Source: Acheta domesticus (lineage: Eukaryota > Arthropoda > Insecta > Orthoptera > Gryllidae). From it: DNA of 64,000 nucleotides. Each line of letters opens with the position of its first letter. Position 1 is the first letter of the stretch. Positions 1 to 11,099 of this stretch are shown here, in pieces. Location of the stretch: positions 158,009,976-158,073,975 of the forward strand of contig JAHLJT010009436.1 in the NCBI GenBank assembly GCA_031308135.1, read 5' to 3'. The translations under genes and the position numbers were made by a program. The notes beneath the pieces are model-generated. The model was given only the letters and a program-made list of their open reading frames with translations. It had not been told where the DNA came from and made no database searches.

Positions 1-54
1 TTTCAAAAATATATCTTGGGTACTGCAGTCTACCGCAGCAAATTGTAAGTCCGA

Positions 55-511
55 TGATTAATTGATTGATTGTTAGTGATTCCGGGCGCATCAACTACAG
101 AGGTCATTAGTCCTGTAACTGTAGAGCATGTTTTTCATCGGAAAGTGACTGTGATCTTCCCTCACTGGATGGCGAGATCCGGCCCCGACCTACCGTCGAC
201 CAGCGGGGTTATCCCCAACCACGTATCCCCAACAAGGCGGGACAAGCTCAAAGCCCCCAACTGGTCTTCCGGCATGTGTGGTAGTGTAGTGCTTGTGTGT
301 ATGGGGTGAGGTTAGGACAAGGAAGAGGAAGGAATGATCGCGCGCGGTCCATGGCCCGTTTGTCAGGGTACTGCTCTGGCATTCGCCTGGTGTTGATCGG
401 AGAAACCACGGAAAACTAGCAAAGCAGCCGACCGCTGGCATTCTCCTTCATACAGTGACTGAATTCGACCTAGCTGACAAGCTGGTGTCGAAAATCCTGC
501 CTCCGTCGGGA
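55..511 (-). mobile_element. SINE-A copy 1 (tRNA-derived SINE, head truncated)
   Basis: Reverse complement of a family present seven times in this window. Landmarks on the plus strand, in reverse order, are a TGAT-rich tail, the phrase GGCGCATCAAC, the segment GGATGGCGAGATC, the run CGCGCGCGGTCCATGGCCCG, then CTGGTGTTGATCGGAG and GAATTCGACCTAGCTGAC. The same phrases recur in the copies at 16.9, 48.6 and 56.7 kb. The match stops just after CGTCGGG near 510, so the tRNA-like head with its A and B boxes is missing: this copy is 5'-truncated. Open frames in the interval are accidental. The element call is secure. The family name is only a local label. Confidence 0.85.
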
Positions 512-1316
512 TCAGTCTGGCCGAACATTTCGAATCTGCCAATGAGTGTTCACAGCGCCACGTGTCTTTCTAGTGGAATATCGGGCGGTCACAGAACATA
601 CTATTTCCACACTACAGACACGTACTATATGTTGAGTTGATTTCGTGGTTGAAGATGATCGTTGATTGACAAAGTAGTGAATTCGTGACTGTAGATGAAA
701 CAAAAGTGACGTTGTAACTGCATTAACATTCCAAGGTTCATTGACGCCTTCATACTCGAAATGATTATTAATTTTTTTCTCGTTTAAAATAAAATTTGTA
801 ATGCCGTTAATAAGTAATTTCAGTGACCATAAGTAGGTACTTTGTGGGAGTTGATTCTGAGAATGAATGTTTCTTTTTTGTGGCAGGAGATCGCGCTCGA
901 TCAAGGAGGTTTTCCATGGAACGTAACAGGGGAGCGCGAGCGGTCCACGTCGCCTGCCACTCCACGGGCTGTCTCCTCTGCAGGCGGACAGCGGTGAGCA
1001 AAAGGCTTCAGCAACTCTTACACTCCTTACATTCATTGTCTAATGAGTAGAAATTATATGCGTAGATGGTATGAATAAATATGTATTTTTGACCATAGAG
1101 GATCAATCAATGTTGATTCCAGGAATTAAAACTTTAGTATAAATACATTTATATAATCATATTTAGAATCAACACGAAGAACCTACATCAATTTCAATAA
1201 GTAGAAATGTTCGGTTTGAAAATCTGTAATTAGTCATTTCCATCAAAACACTGCATTATGGATAAACATTGATGACGAAATGTCACATTAAGTTACGGAG
1301 AGAATCTTAAAGCGAG

Positions 1317-1319
<3 letters not shown>
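512..1319. other. unassigned, mostly AT-rich interval
   Basis: No recognisable gene. A short GC-richer patch at about 880-1015 carries a 174-codon minus-strand open frame, but its translation resembles no family I know and shows no domain. The remainder is AT-rich, apparently single-copy sequence. Confidence 0.5.

Positions 1320-1362
<43 letters not shown>
1320..1362. repeat. (TA)n dinucleotide microsatellite
   Basis: About 21 uninterrupted TA units, probably length-polymorphic. It lies in AT-rich single-copy sequence. Confidence 0.97.
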
Positions 1363-1367
<5 letters not shown>

Positions 1368-2104
1368 GAGTAATTGTTTATTAGTCTATAAAGAATTTGG
1401 ACTTTTGATGGAGACAGCTACCGGATATTTGTTTAATTTTTAAGAATGTGGTACATAATGTTTTCTTTTTTTCAAATTTTTACGTTGACAAACATGGTAA
1501 TAATTAAAGACTATTAGCTTTAATTATAATAGCGGTTATTGTTTGATATCAGTTAATTAACCGTGCTTAAGACCTCTCAATTTGGTTAAATACACTTGTT
1601 ATCTTCGTGATGGAAGGAGAAGGGTGTGTTGTATCTAGAGTTAGATATTTTAGATGCATATTATTGGTAAGAAGGGTGTAAATACGGTATTTCATTTATC
1701 GAAAAAAGGTGTACATTTCAAATATAAATATGCCTACACCGGTTACATCACTTATTATAAGAACACAAAATTCAATCATGTATTAAAAAGCCTGTCTTAA
1801 TCAAAGGCCCCGAACATTCTGTTATTAAAGCCACAAATCCAGGCATCAGCTGAAATAAATAACATCTAATACTTCAATGTTTGTCTGTGCAGCTATATCT
1901 CGAGTCATTATGTAAATACTAGTACAGAGAAGATTCAACATTAATAGATACTACTGCGCGTATTTAATTTGATGTCTGTATTTTAAATCATTTTCGTTGC
2001 AACATTCTTAACTCCATAGCCTTTAGCCAATCTCTGTTTTTAGAGTTTGCTTTGCAGTATCCTCTGTTCTTTCCTATTTATCCAATCGAATTGTCTATTT
2101 TCAC
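1363..2104. other. AT-rich interval without recognisable features
   Basis: AT-rich sequence with many stops in all frames. I see no gene, RNA or repeat in it. It ends at the left terminus of the MITE. Confidence 0.5.
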
Positions 2105-2794
2105 TAAAGGCAGGATTTTTATGTAATCACATATTTTTTTGCCTTTCAACTTTTACCGTTCTCAAAATTGTAATCATGGCGAATCATAGCACTCCTAACA
2201 CAATATCGATTTTTTTGTTACATATTTTTACATATTTAGTACTGTATTACACATTTTACATATTTTGCTGTTTTCAAAATATATTTTCTTATTTTATCAA
2301 TTTTCTTCTATTTAATTCCATATTTTTTATGAAAAGATGTATTTTTTTAATATCAGCACTTTCCCTACATTATTGAGGAAATCTGTGTGTTCAAAGCATC
2401 ATTGACATCGCGTATTGTGATCTGCAAACTTAATTTGGGAAACAATTTGCGATCACTGACGTGTAACACTTCGATGAAGATGCTACAGTATGTGTTTGCT
2501 GGTCGTAGGTTTTAGCAGTTTGTGCGATGGCTTCTATTGCGAGTAGTCTGGCTGCTAAACTACGATCCTGGATTACAATAGATGAAGCTTGTACTACTGT
2601 CGAGAACGTTGTATGATATGAAGTCGCAGTTTTTATAAATCTAATTTCGTACTACGTAAATATATTTTATTATTAGTATATTTTAATATTACAAATTATA
2701 CCCGATTTTACATATTTATTACATATTCTTACTATTTTCATTACATATTTATGTACATATTTGACTTTTATACTACATATTTTTCCGGTCTCTA
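2105..2794 (+). mobile_element. hAT-like MITE, copy 1 (older)
   Basis: This ~690-bp element is co-linear along its whole length with the copy at 6394-7087, including the central GC-balanced segment with GTGTAACACTTCGATGAAG. The left end TAAAGGCAGGATT and the reverse complement of the right end (TAGAGACCGGAAA) form degraded terminal inverted repeats. The flanking octamers ATTTTCAC (2097-2104) and ATTATGAC (2795-2802) match at six of eight positions, as expected for a decayed 8-bp target duplication. There is no transposase, so the element is non-autonomous. The 109-codon open frame inside is AT-rich and hydrophobic by composition only. hAT assignment rests on the 8-bp duplication and TAGAG-type ends. 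Confidence 0.85.
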
Positions 2795-2935
2795 ATTATG
2801 ACGGTAGAGAAATGATGGCCTGAGAGTCAGGGAAGACTACAAAACCTCGAGGCAACGAGACACGAATCCGTATTCGTCCACCGTAAATTCCGCCTAGAAT
2901 GACTGAACCCCGGCACCTGGAGTTGGGGCGCTAAC
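2795..2935. other. short spacer before the first CpG island
   Basis: Single-copy sequence in which composition turns abruptly from AT-rich to GC-rich at about 2900. I see nothing else in it. Confidence 0.4.
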
Positions 2936-3281
2936 GGGCTCGCCCGTCCGCTGCGTGTTCTGTGTTCAGGTGTGGTTGAAAGCGGCGCCGCGCGTCGCGC
3001 TCGCGGCGCGTCGGCCGTGGGGGGTGCGCGTCGCCAGCGCCTTCCGGAAGGGGCGGGGGCGGGGGCGGGGCGCGGAGCCTTGGCGGGCGCGGGCGCGGGC
3101 GTGGACGCTGCCTCCGCGCTAGAGAGCGGCGGCGGTGTGGGCGGCGCTCGCCCGCGACAACAATGCCGTTGTTTAACAGCTGTTTTGTGATAGCCCCGCG
3201 ATCGATACCCGCATGCAACCCCCGCGCGCGCGCCAGGAGTGGCGGCGGCGGCGGCAAAGGCGGGTCGCGAACAACGGGAAG

Positions 3282-3354
3282 GAAGAGACAGAGACGGAGA
3301 GAGTCAGAGAGAGAGAGACGGAGAGAGTCAGAGAGAGAGAGACGGAGAGAGTCA

Positions 3355-3417
<63 letters not shown>
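3282..3417. repeat. GA-rich minisatellite merging into (GA)n
   Basis: Three near-perfect tandem copies of a ~24-bp unit built from GGAGAGAGTCAGAGAGAGAG plus AGAC are followed by about 27 GA units. The minisatellite looks like a mutated and re-amplified stretch of the neighbouring GA microsatellite. Homopurine tracts of this kind can adopt triplex structure. Confidence 0.95.
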
Positions 3418-3419
<2 letters not shown>

Positions 3420-3569
3420 CGACGGGCCGCAGCGGGTCGACCGCGCCCCTGCGTGGCCGCCCTGTTCTCCTCTGCCCGCCCCGCCCGCCCCCCCCGTTCG
3501 AGTCTCTTCGCTTTGCGCCGCGCCGCTCCGCGCCCGGGCCAAGACGCGGTCGGGCACGCGGGATCGGCT

Positions 3570-3632
3570 CGGCGGGGCGGGGCGGGGCGGGGCGGGGCGG
3601 GGCGGGGCGGGGCGGGGCGGGGCGGGGCGGGG
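3570..3632. repeat. (GGGGC)n pentanucleotide array
   Basis: About twelve perfect GGGGC units. Every unit has a G4 run, so the plus strand has strong G-quadruplex potential. It lies inside the G-skewed island. Confidence 0.97.
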
Positions 3633-3777
3633 AAGAGAGCGGGGTCAGCGAACACGGGCGGTTCGGGCGTGGTTGCGCCGCGAGGGAGCGAGAGCGGCTG
3701 CGGCGGGTGGTTGAGGCCCGCCCGGGAGAGGGGGGTAATCCCGCTGCGGCCCCGAGATGCTCACGAGGGAGGCGCCT

Positions 3778-3928
3778 GGGGCGGGGCGGGGCGGGACGGG
3801 GCGGGACGGGACGGGACGGGGCGGGACGGGACGGGACGGGGCGGGACGGGACGGGGCGGGACGGGACGGGACGGGACGGGACGGGAAGGGGCGGGGCGGG
3901 GCGGGGCAAGCGGGGCGGGGAGGGGGTG
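3778..3928. repeat. (GGGRC)n pentanucleotide array
   Basis: Roughly 28 pentamers, mixing GGGGC and GGGAC in an irregular order, with a few interruptions at the right end (AAGGG, AAGC). The variant order is informative for duplication history. G-quadruplex potential is high. It is separated from the pure GGGGC array by about 145 bp of non-repetitive GC-rich sequence. Confidence 0.96.
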
Positions 3929-4150
3929 CGCAGGGGGCGGCGCGGCCGCCGTAAAACCTGCCCTGCTGCCGATATTTTATTACTCCGCTGTTACGGAAGT
4001 TTGAACACAGAAGGCACTGATCGGGAAGAAGCGGCCGATAGCGCGGGTAGGTCGGGCCGCGGGCGAGGGCGCTCCCCCCGCCCCTCCCCATCACAGCGGT
4101 TGCGACGCTCCGCGAGTAAAGGCGACGGCCCTAGGCGTGCGCACAGGGGC

Positions 4151-5280
4151 GAATGGGATCATGGCCCCTCAACCCTCACGACACTTTCAAAATGGGGCAC
4201 CTTGCCGTGCGGTATAAATCGTTTTATTTCCGTAAATATCACCCATTTTTTCCCTTTTAAACTGGCAATTCGAAAATGGAGATTGACTCTTCAAACCTAC
4301 TAGCAATCCTGTAAATGGTTTAACAGAAAATCAATTGTATTTACTAATTGTATCATTAAAGTTATTCTATTGAAATGTTCCTCGTATGTTTTTTGTTTCC
4401 TATAATGCTATGTCATATGCAAATAAAATTTAATGGAAAAGCGGACGCCGAGGGATCTACAAATGTAGTGTCCCTCCTCTAATTTTAGGCCTGTAGCGAC
4501 GGCGTTGATTTTGGGCTGAAGTGAGGGAGTCCATTTTTTGTTCGTTCGTAGAGCCAGTGCATTACGAGTGAGCCAGCTTTCTACTTTGGTACCGCAGTGC
4601 CAATGCTGGTACCCATCTCTATTCAATTTGTGGTGCACAAAGCGATTTCTCCAATTTACACAAATCGACTGCTTTTTTATTTCTCACTTAATTTTTTTGT
4701 CTGAGCAAATATATTCATTTGTTTTGTAAATAATAAACAATTTATATGTTTCTGGAGTGTTTCTATGCTTCCATAATGCCTAGAAATATTTTTTTCAAAC
4801 CAAATTTTGAGTGCTCATTGCGGCCCAACCATTCGGAATATCCACGTAGTTTATTAGACAAAATATGCATAGAATTGCCTTAAGAGCTTATTTTCGAAGT
4901 TTTGACGTTTCCTCCCCGGACACCTGTATATGAGGTAAACTCCGAAACTCTATGACCGATGTCCATGGAAGTGGTCACTTCAAGGTGTTTTTTCACCCAG
5001 AAGGCTTTTATGCTGTTAATTCTGTTGTAACTCCACTACGTGGCGCTGTGGAACAAAACTAAATGTTTCACGTCAAATGCAACCTGCAGCACTAGGCAGC
5101 ATTTAGAATCTATATCGTTAAATAACTCCTAAACAAAGCGTTCTAGGGCATTAAAAACTAACGTTTCTCACACTGTAATCAACAGAATGAAACCTTCAGC
5201 ACAATGATCATTCTATTACATGTTTGCTGGCCCGGCGCTTCTCACCTGCTCAGAGACTAACAGAATCTGCTACTAAATGT
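4151..5280. other. AT-leaning interval, possible unclassified repeat at 4430-4640
   Basis: No gene recognised. The block at about 4430-4640 is more GC-balanced than its flanks and holds a 76-codon minus-strand open frame. It looks like a fragment of a dispersed repeat, but I cannot name it. The remainder appears single-copy. Confidence 0.4.
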
Positions 5281-5432
5281 GAATGAGACGGACAGAAAGA
5301 GGCAGAGACATAGGTTCACAGTCAGACTGAGACAGGAACAGAGAGAAACAGAGAGACAGAGAGAGAGAGAGAGAGAGGGGGGGAGGGAGAGACAGACAGA
5401 AAGGGAGATGAAAGGAGAAAGGGAGATGAAGG
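5281..5432. repeat. purine-rich GA/CAGA imperfect repeat
   Basis: Imperfect GAGA, CAGA and GGGAGA motifs dominate, including about nine pure GA units near 5355-5378 and a duplicated GGAGATGAA-type segment at 5405-5430. The 64-codon Arg/Glu-rich open frame here is a repeat artefact. Confidence 0.85.
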
Positions 5433-6385
5433 GTAGAACGTCTGCCGGGTTGTACTATTTAATTGTAAAGTGAAACTAGTATTAAGTTATACGGTGTTAT
5501 ATTAAACTATCCAGAATTTATCAATGTTTACTTTTGGTGGTATGGTTCGTATGGAGCATTCGTTGTTAAAATATCCTTTTCTATTTCTCACTATTTCCCA
5601 TGACAAATCCTGAAACATATAATTAGGATTGTTAGAAAGTGTAGGTAATTAGACTTGTCCGTAGAACCAGTATCAGTAATAATCGAGGGAGATTAGAATA
5701 ATAAATTTAGTAGGAAACTGAGTTTTCCAGACAATGTAGGCCAACGAGAAAGAACCTTCAAAAAATGTTATCGGGAAGTAATCAGATAGGTATAGGACTT
5801 GAGCGCTGAAAATGCAGTGCATGATTTTGGGAACTAATAAAAGTTAATTCAAGTATGTGTTTGGGACATCGATATCAAAAAAGTGCTTTACGAATTGTCA
5901 TTAAATTTTGCAGACTGAGTTGTGTTAATTTCACTGTTTGGATATTTCCGAACATAACAGCGGCAAACAACTGAAGTAAACAATATTACCTGAACCTTTG
6001 TAATTACATCGCACAAGAGGAAAAACTAGAAAAGTTGAAACAGGAAAGTACTACGTATGCACTATAATGAAAATCAAAACCTCCAACGATATTGTTTCAT
6101 GTCGTTCTGCACTTATTCTTCAAGTCTAATTAAATAAGTTAACTTTACACATTCTGGAATAATGCAATGTCTATTCACTGTGAAACAGAGTTATACATAT
6201 TTCTGAAAAACATACTTAAAATGTTTTTTTACTAAGATCTATAAGTGTATGTTTCTGTGGGTAAGAGTAGGAAATTCTGCAATCCATCTTGACTCGAGCA
6301 CAATGCATCACAAATAATTACAATCAGTATTTTTTTTGTAAAGTGACATGTTATTCAAACGACTGCTGCATGTTGTGCTTCTGGT
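5433..6385. other. AT-rich interval without recognisable features
   Basis: AT-rich and apparently single-copy, with stops in all frames. No RNA gene or repeat recognised. Confidence 0.5.
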
Positions 6386-7095
6386 CTTATAACTAGAGAC
6401 CGGATTTTTATGTAATTACATATTTTTTTGCCTTTCTACTTACAGTTCTCAAAATTGTAGTCTTAGTGAATCATAGCCCTCCTAACACAATATCGAAATT
6501 TTTCGTTACATATTTTTACATATTTAGTACTATATTACTTATTTTATATATTTTGCTGTTTTCAAAATATATTTTCTTATTTTATCAATTTTCTTCAATT
6601 TAATTCCATATTTTTTGTGAAAAGATTGCATTTTTTAAATCAACATTTTCCCTACATTATTGGGGAAATCTAATTGTCCAAAATATCATTGAAACCACGT
6701 TTGTGATCTGTAACCTTAATTTCCAAGAAAAAATTTGCGATTGCCGACGTGTAACACTTCGATGAAGATGCTACAGTGTATGTTTGCTGGTCGTAGGTCT
6801 TAGCAGTTTGTGCAATAGCTTCTATTGCGATTAGTCGGGCTGCTATACTACGGTCCAGGATTACAATAGATGAAGCTTTTACTACGAACAAGAAAGTTGT
6901 GTGATGTAAAGTGAGCATTTTTTCTAAAAGTAATTTCTTGCTAAGTAAATGGATTTTATTAGAGAATTTTAATATTACATATTACATCGGATTTTACATA
7001 TTTATTACATATTCTTACTGTTTCCATTATATATTTATGCGGTATATTTATTTTGACATTTCATGCTACATATTTTTCCGGCCTCTACTTATAAC
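6386..7095 (+). mobile_element. hAT-like MITE, copy 2, with intact target duplication
   Basis: The element proper is 6394-7087 (694 bp). It starts TAGAGACCGGATT and ends with CCGGCCTCTA, giving inverted termini of about 11 bp with one mismatch, and similarity continues further in. It is flanked by a perfect 8-bp direct repeat CTTATAAC at 6386-6393 and 7088-7095. An 8-bp duplication with TAG-type ends is the signature of the hAT superfamily. The body is co-linear with 2105-2794 at clearly high identity. A minus-strand 82-codon open frame at 6670-6918 covers the GC-balanced core. It is not recognisable as transposase, so the element is called non-autonomous. The intact duplication suggests it is younger than copy 1. 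Confidence 0.93.
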
Positions 7096-8640
7096 CTAAG
7101 AATACTCGCTATCTTCAAGAACGTTTCGGCTTCTTGAAGGTTTAACACACCTAAACAACATAAAGAACACGGCGGCAGATAAGTGTTAATTCCATTCATT
7201 ACTGGGTTTTCTTAAAATTACTGCATTTTATCAAAATATTTCCGTACGATTTATACTCTAAAATCGGTTAATAATTGCAAGCGATGACATGCCTGGGTCC
7301 CACTAGCTTTCATTTAAAACAAAATTCACTAAGTTAAATTGTGTACAAAGCTCATTGCCTTCTAAACGAAAACCCTTCGTGTTTTAAATATAAAGATAGG
7401 GGTCTCTTTAGCGTAGATGCAGGGAAATAAATGAATGACCTGTGTTTGACGAAATAGTTCGTAACGAGACCGCTAGAGAACAGTTGCGGTGCTTATGATA
7501 AATATTACACCAATTCCTTCCTAAATTGCACACAAACTTCTTCGACTGTGTGCGGTGATAATATACTAAATTTCTTCCTTCTAGGCGGAATTAGTCAAAA
7601 TGGATTAGGGTGATGTTTACAAGGCAGAGGAATGAATAATTACTGTACGAGATCCAGTTTACAAAATATTCAAACAACTACGTATCAAATAAATACTTTC
7701 TGTGTGACATACTATATTTATTTCATACTATGTTGGTTTTCTACCGAAACCAGAGAACATTACTTTGTATTCACAACCAACAGTAAACGGAAATAGTCTT
7801 CGGACCTGGAGGTAATTGGCTGCAATAAAAACTGAATGTATTCTTTAATTGTATATTCGAGATCTTCCAATATACTCGGAATCGTGTATCCTTAAGTCGT
7901 GGGGTCACCCACCGGCGGCAGCGTGTCGCGAGAGCCAATGCCGTATCACGACAAATAATAGGTACATGTCTGATCATGACGTAAGACGATACCGCATTGA
8001 GTATGTTTGCTGTGGTTAGTGCAACTGAAATTTCGTCAGGAAATTTAATGTACATTTTGAATTCTATATAGATTAATTGCAATATATTAAATGAATGACA
8101 AAATATTAATTAACCTATAAAAACTACGTGAAAGTTCGGAGCAATACTTGTAAAAAACACGGTGGTCTAATACCAGAAAGCTGAATCCCATCCTGAATCC
8201 ATTTCCTGAATCCAATTGTACTAAGGTTAAAGTTCATGTAATGTTCGTGCTCATTGATAGAAAAGTTAATAATCTTCCAACCGTAGTATTGTTTTAAATC
8301 ACAAAAAGTTTAAAAAATGATTTTTTTCTTGAACATTGGAAATTATTTGATTGATTGTAATGACTGAATTTAAATTTTATTTAATTAAATAATTAACAAC
8401 TGACGTTTTTCCTGCTTTGCCTTCAGTGTAAGTTATTTGGTTCACTTCTGACTATATACAATTGCTACGGATCTTATCGTACAAGAAGGGAATAAGAAAA
8501 GGCCAGGACAAGACCAGGTACCTTGCTAGTGTTAAATAAATGAAAAGAACTTGTCTTTCCACACCTAATTATTTTGTAAGAAAATTAATTGGAGAAGAAT
8601 GGAATTATTTTTCCCCCTCTGTATAGAACCCCGATAAACG
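7096..8640. other. AT-rich interval without recognisable features
   Basis: Long AT-rich stretch. A 103-codon minus-strand open frame at 7771-8082 has no recognisable domain and no clear splice context, so it is not annotated as a gene. Confidence 0.5.
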
Positions 8641-8880
8641 GAGGAGGCAAAGCGAGTGGCCCTGTCGCGGGGTGAATGCTCTGGGGGGGGGGGCAATCAG
8701 CGCCGCTTCCGCTGCAGATCGATGCGACCGCGCGGCGCCCGCTCGCCGGCCGGCGGGCCCTTGGACGCCCCTGCACCCCCCCAGACTGTAATTACAAAGG
8801 AATTTTTCCAAAGTAAATGGGGCCGCAGCCCCAATACCTGTGCCCTCGCGTTGCGGCCTCCCGCAGGAAGCCGCAGTCCG
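8641..8880. other. GC-rich non-repetitive leader of the C-rich block
   Basis: GC-rich, CpG-containing sequence with a G10 homopolymer near 8683-8692. It lacks the hexamer periodicity that starts after 8880. This could be the unexpanded remnant of the island. No coding evidence. Confidence 0.5.
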
Positions 8881-9560
8881 ACAGACGTCCGTCGGCGTGG
8901 CCCCCGCCCCCCGCCCCCGATCCAGCCCTCGCCCCCGCCCTTTCCCTCGCCCTCGCCCTCGCCCACGCCCTCGCCCACGCCCTCGCCACCGCCCTTTCCC
9001 TCGCCCTCGCCTACGCCCTCGCCACCGCCCTCACCTCCGCCTCCGCCCTCGCCATCGCCCTCGCCACCGCCTTCGCCACCGCCCTCGCCTCCGCCCTCGC
9101 CATCGCCCTCGCCACCGCCTTCGCCCACCGCCCTCGCCTCCGCCCTGCCCCGCCCCGCCTCGCTCCGCCCCATCTCGCCCCTGCCTCCGCCCTCGCCACT
9201 GCCACCGCCACCGCCCTCGCCTCCGCCTCCGCCCTGCCCCGCCACGCCCCTGCCTCCACCCTCACCCTCGCCACCGCCCTCGCCACCACCCACGCCTCCG
9301 CCTCTCTCCGCCCTGCCCCGCCCCGCCCCGCCCCTGCCACCGCCCTCGCCAACGCCACCGCCACCGCCACCGTCCTCGCCTCCGCTCTGCCCCGCCCCGC
9401 CCCGCCCCGCCCCGCCCCTGCCTCCACCCTCACCCTCGCCTCCACCCTGCCCCGCCCCGCCCCACCCCTGCCTGCGCTCTCGCCCTCGCCCCCACCACCG
9501 CCCTCGCCTCCGCCCCCGCCTCAGACCCGCCCCCGCCGCTGCCACCGCCTTTGTAACCTC
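8881..9560. repeat. C-rich hexamer minisatellite (CCCTCG/CCACCG variants)
   Basis: About 680 bp of degenerate hexamers, mainly CCCTCG, CCACCG, CCTCCG and CCCTGC, with interspersed CCCCGCCCCG runs and some higher-order reuse of longer blocks (for example around 9060-9130 and 9395-9470). All six frames remain open for hundreds of codons because the 6-bp unit never creates a stop. The predicted 398-, 302-, 282- and 238-residue products are therefore artefacts. The minus strand is G-rich with quadruplex potential. Confidence 0.93.
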
Positions 9561-9795
9561 CCTCGCTCCCCCGCTGGCATGTGGGCCGTCGGCGCCCGCG
9601 CTCCACCGCTCCCTTTGCCCCTCTCTACCTTTCGCCCTCGTCCTCCCTCCCGTACCCGCGCTCGCTCTCGTACGTACTCTCGCTTTCTCGTCCCCCTATC
9701 CCGCTCTCGTTTTTGGCACCGATAGCGTTCTCCTTCTAATTCTCGTTTCCATTCCCGTACTCGCTCTCGTTCTCGCTCTCGTTGCTGGGAACAGA
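9561..9795. repeat. pyrimidine-rich degenerate tail (CTCGCT-type)
   Basis: Pyrimidine-rich sequence with repeated CTCGCTCTCG and CTCTCGT motifs. It is less GC-rich than the preceding block and looks like its degraded flank. It ends sharply at the AT-rich sequence starting near 9800. Confidence 0.75.
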
Positions 9796-10150
9796 AAGGT
9801 GTGCAGGTTGTTTAAAAAAATCGAGGTTGATATCAAAATGTCTCATCCATAGTCGAACGAAAAGTTAACTTGATAGCATTATATGAACCCTTGCGTAAAT
9901 CAGCATTGGTGAAATCTTCAACGAATCAGAAGGTTTTTGATAGCGATGTCTTAGATGTTACTTGAATACACATTTTATTTAACTGACATTATGGAACTTA
10001 CGATGACCATCTTCACAGGACTAGACTGATTTAATTTGTTTTATATTGGCCTATGTCTGATGAAGAAATAATGCTACCGATGCTTAATGGATAACAGGAC
10101 GTGCGCTGTGAACAATAACGATGCCTTTATTCTCCTGACTCTTTACCGCA
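9796..10150. other. AT-rich spacer
   Basis: Single-copy-looking AT-rich DNA between two GC blocks. Nothing recognised. Confidence 0.4.
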
Positions 10151-10640
10151 TGCGTCCTGTAGGCAAGCTTCCCTGGGCCTGCTCCTCCGCGTCGCTTCGC
10201 GTCGTCGCTTTCCTTCATATTTCCGCTCGTCGTCCTCCTGCGGTGCCTGGCGGCCTGCACGGACCTTCGCGAAGCGTGGCGGGGGGCGGGGCGGGAGGGG
10301 CGGGGCGGAGCGGAGAGAGGCGGGCCGGGGCGGGTATCGAGCCGCGGCGCGTCGACTGCTACAATATTAACAAGTGCCGAGCGGAGGGCGGCGGCACGTA
10401 TGAGCGGCGTTTGGGGGGGAGGGGTTGAGGGACGAATGTTGCGGGGGAAGGGGAGGGGAGAGAAGGGGGCAGGCGGCGGCGCGTGGCGCGCGTGTGCGGC
10501 CCGGTCGCCCACCCCCCACGCCCCCCGCCGCCGCCGGCGAAGCAACGCACTGCAAGCGCGGCGCGCGCCCGCCTAGCAGCTCGGTTCGCTCGCCAACCAG
10601 CGCCTTGTCTGTGAGGTCTGGTGGAGCGGAGTGCATGTGT
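10151..10640. other. CpG-rich, G-skewed island
   Basis: Dense CpG with GGGGCGGGGC-type runs at 10285-10330 and G5-G7 runs at 10409-10470. No repeat unit dominates, so it is less obviously an expansion than the 3.6-kb arrays. Overlapping open frames on both strands are Arg/Pro/Gly-rich and unrecognisable. It could be a promoter-type CpG island. No transcript evidence can be read from the sequence. Confidence 0.65.
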
Positions 10641-10682
10641 GGTGGGTATATGTGTGGCTGTGGAGTACGTATGGTGGCGGTG

Positions 10683-10900
10683 ATGGTGTAAAGGTTAGCG
10701 TATAGGACTGTTATACCCAAGTTCGCGGGTTCAAACTCTATGGAAGCCATGGATTTTAAAGAGCGAAAAAGTCCTTCGTACGCCTTCCTTCGGAGGGGAA
10801 GTAAAGCTAGCTGTCCCATGTTAGTAGATTTACTGCATGTAAAAGATCCTCAAGCCTAAATGACGCCTCTGAGCAAAATTCAAAATTGCCTGTTTCGTCG
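10683..10900 (+). mobile_element. SINE-B: tRNA-derived SINE of a different family
   Basis: The head has an A-box-like GGTTAGCGTATAGG and a clear B box GCGGGTTCAAACTC at about 10725-10738. Next come the segment CTTCGGAGGGGAAGTAAAGC at 10789-10808 and TTTACTGCATGTAAAAGATC at about 10830. That body segment resembles SINE cores I recall from cockroach, termite and hemipteran sequence (memory only, not searched). The 3' boundary is uncertain. SINE-like sequence may continue to about 11060. Confidence 0.75.
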
Positions 10901-11099
10901 CCCAAGTACTACCTTCTTTCTCAGTTAGTGAAAGGAGTGTAACTAAATTTGCGTGGTCAGACGGAAGAGCAGGCCTCATGGCCTGAATCTCGCCACGTAA
11001 AATAAGTAATTCAATTTCAATACAATACGTATCGGACATCCTGTCTAAAGGACAGAGGTAGGGATTATCATAAATAAGTAGTTGTTGATTTATGGATGA

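Larger units (their letters stand above)
2936..4150. other. CpG-rich, G-skewed island
   Basis: Dense CpG and strong G excess on the plus strand. The island contains three simple-repeat arrays listed separately. Open frames of up to 354 codons run through it in several frames on both strands. They translate as Arg/Gly/Ala/Glu or Pro/Ser strings, which is what repeats produce. I therefore annotate no protein. A promoter function is possible, but no TATA box, initiator or exon structure supports it. Confidence 0.7.

Noticed and set aside
2047..2376. 109-codon Phe/Ile/Leu-rich frame
   Set aside because: It lies mainly in the AT-rich left half of a MITE and starts outside it. Compositional artefact.
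3213..4303. 354- and 263-codon Arg/Gly/Glu-rich frames
   Set aside because: They run through GA and GGGRC arrays in two phases at once. No domain or plausible exon ends.
8656..9852. 398-codon plus-strand open frame, with 302-, 282- and 238-codon frames overlapping it
   Set aside because: A hexamer repeat without stop words is open in all six frames. Products are Pro/Ser or Ala/Leu or Gly/Glu strings, no domain, and the frame ends where the repeat ends.
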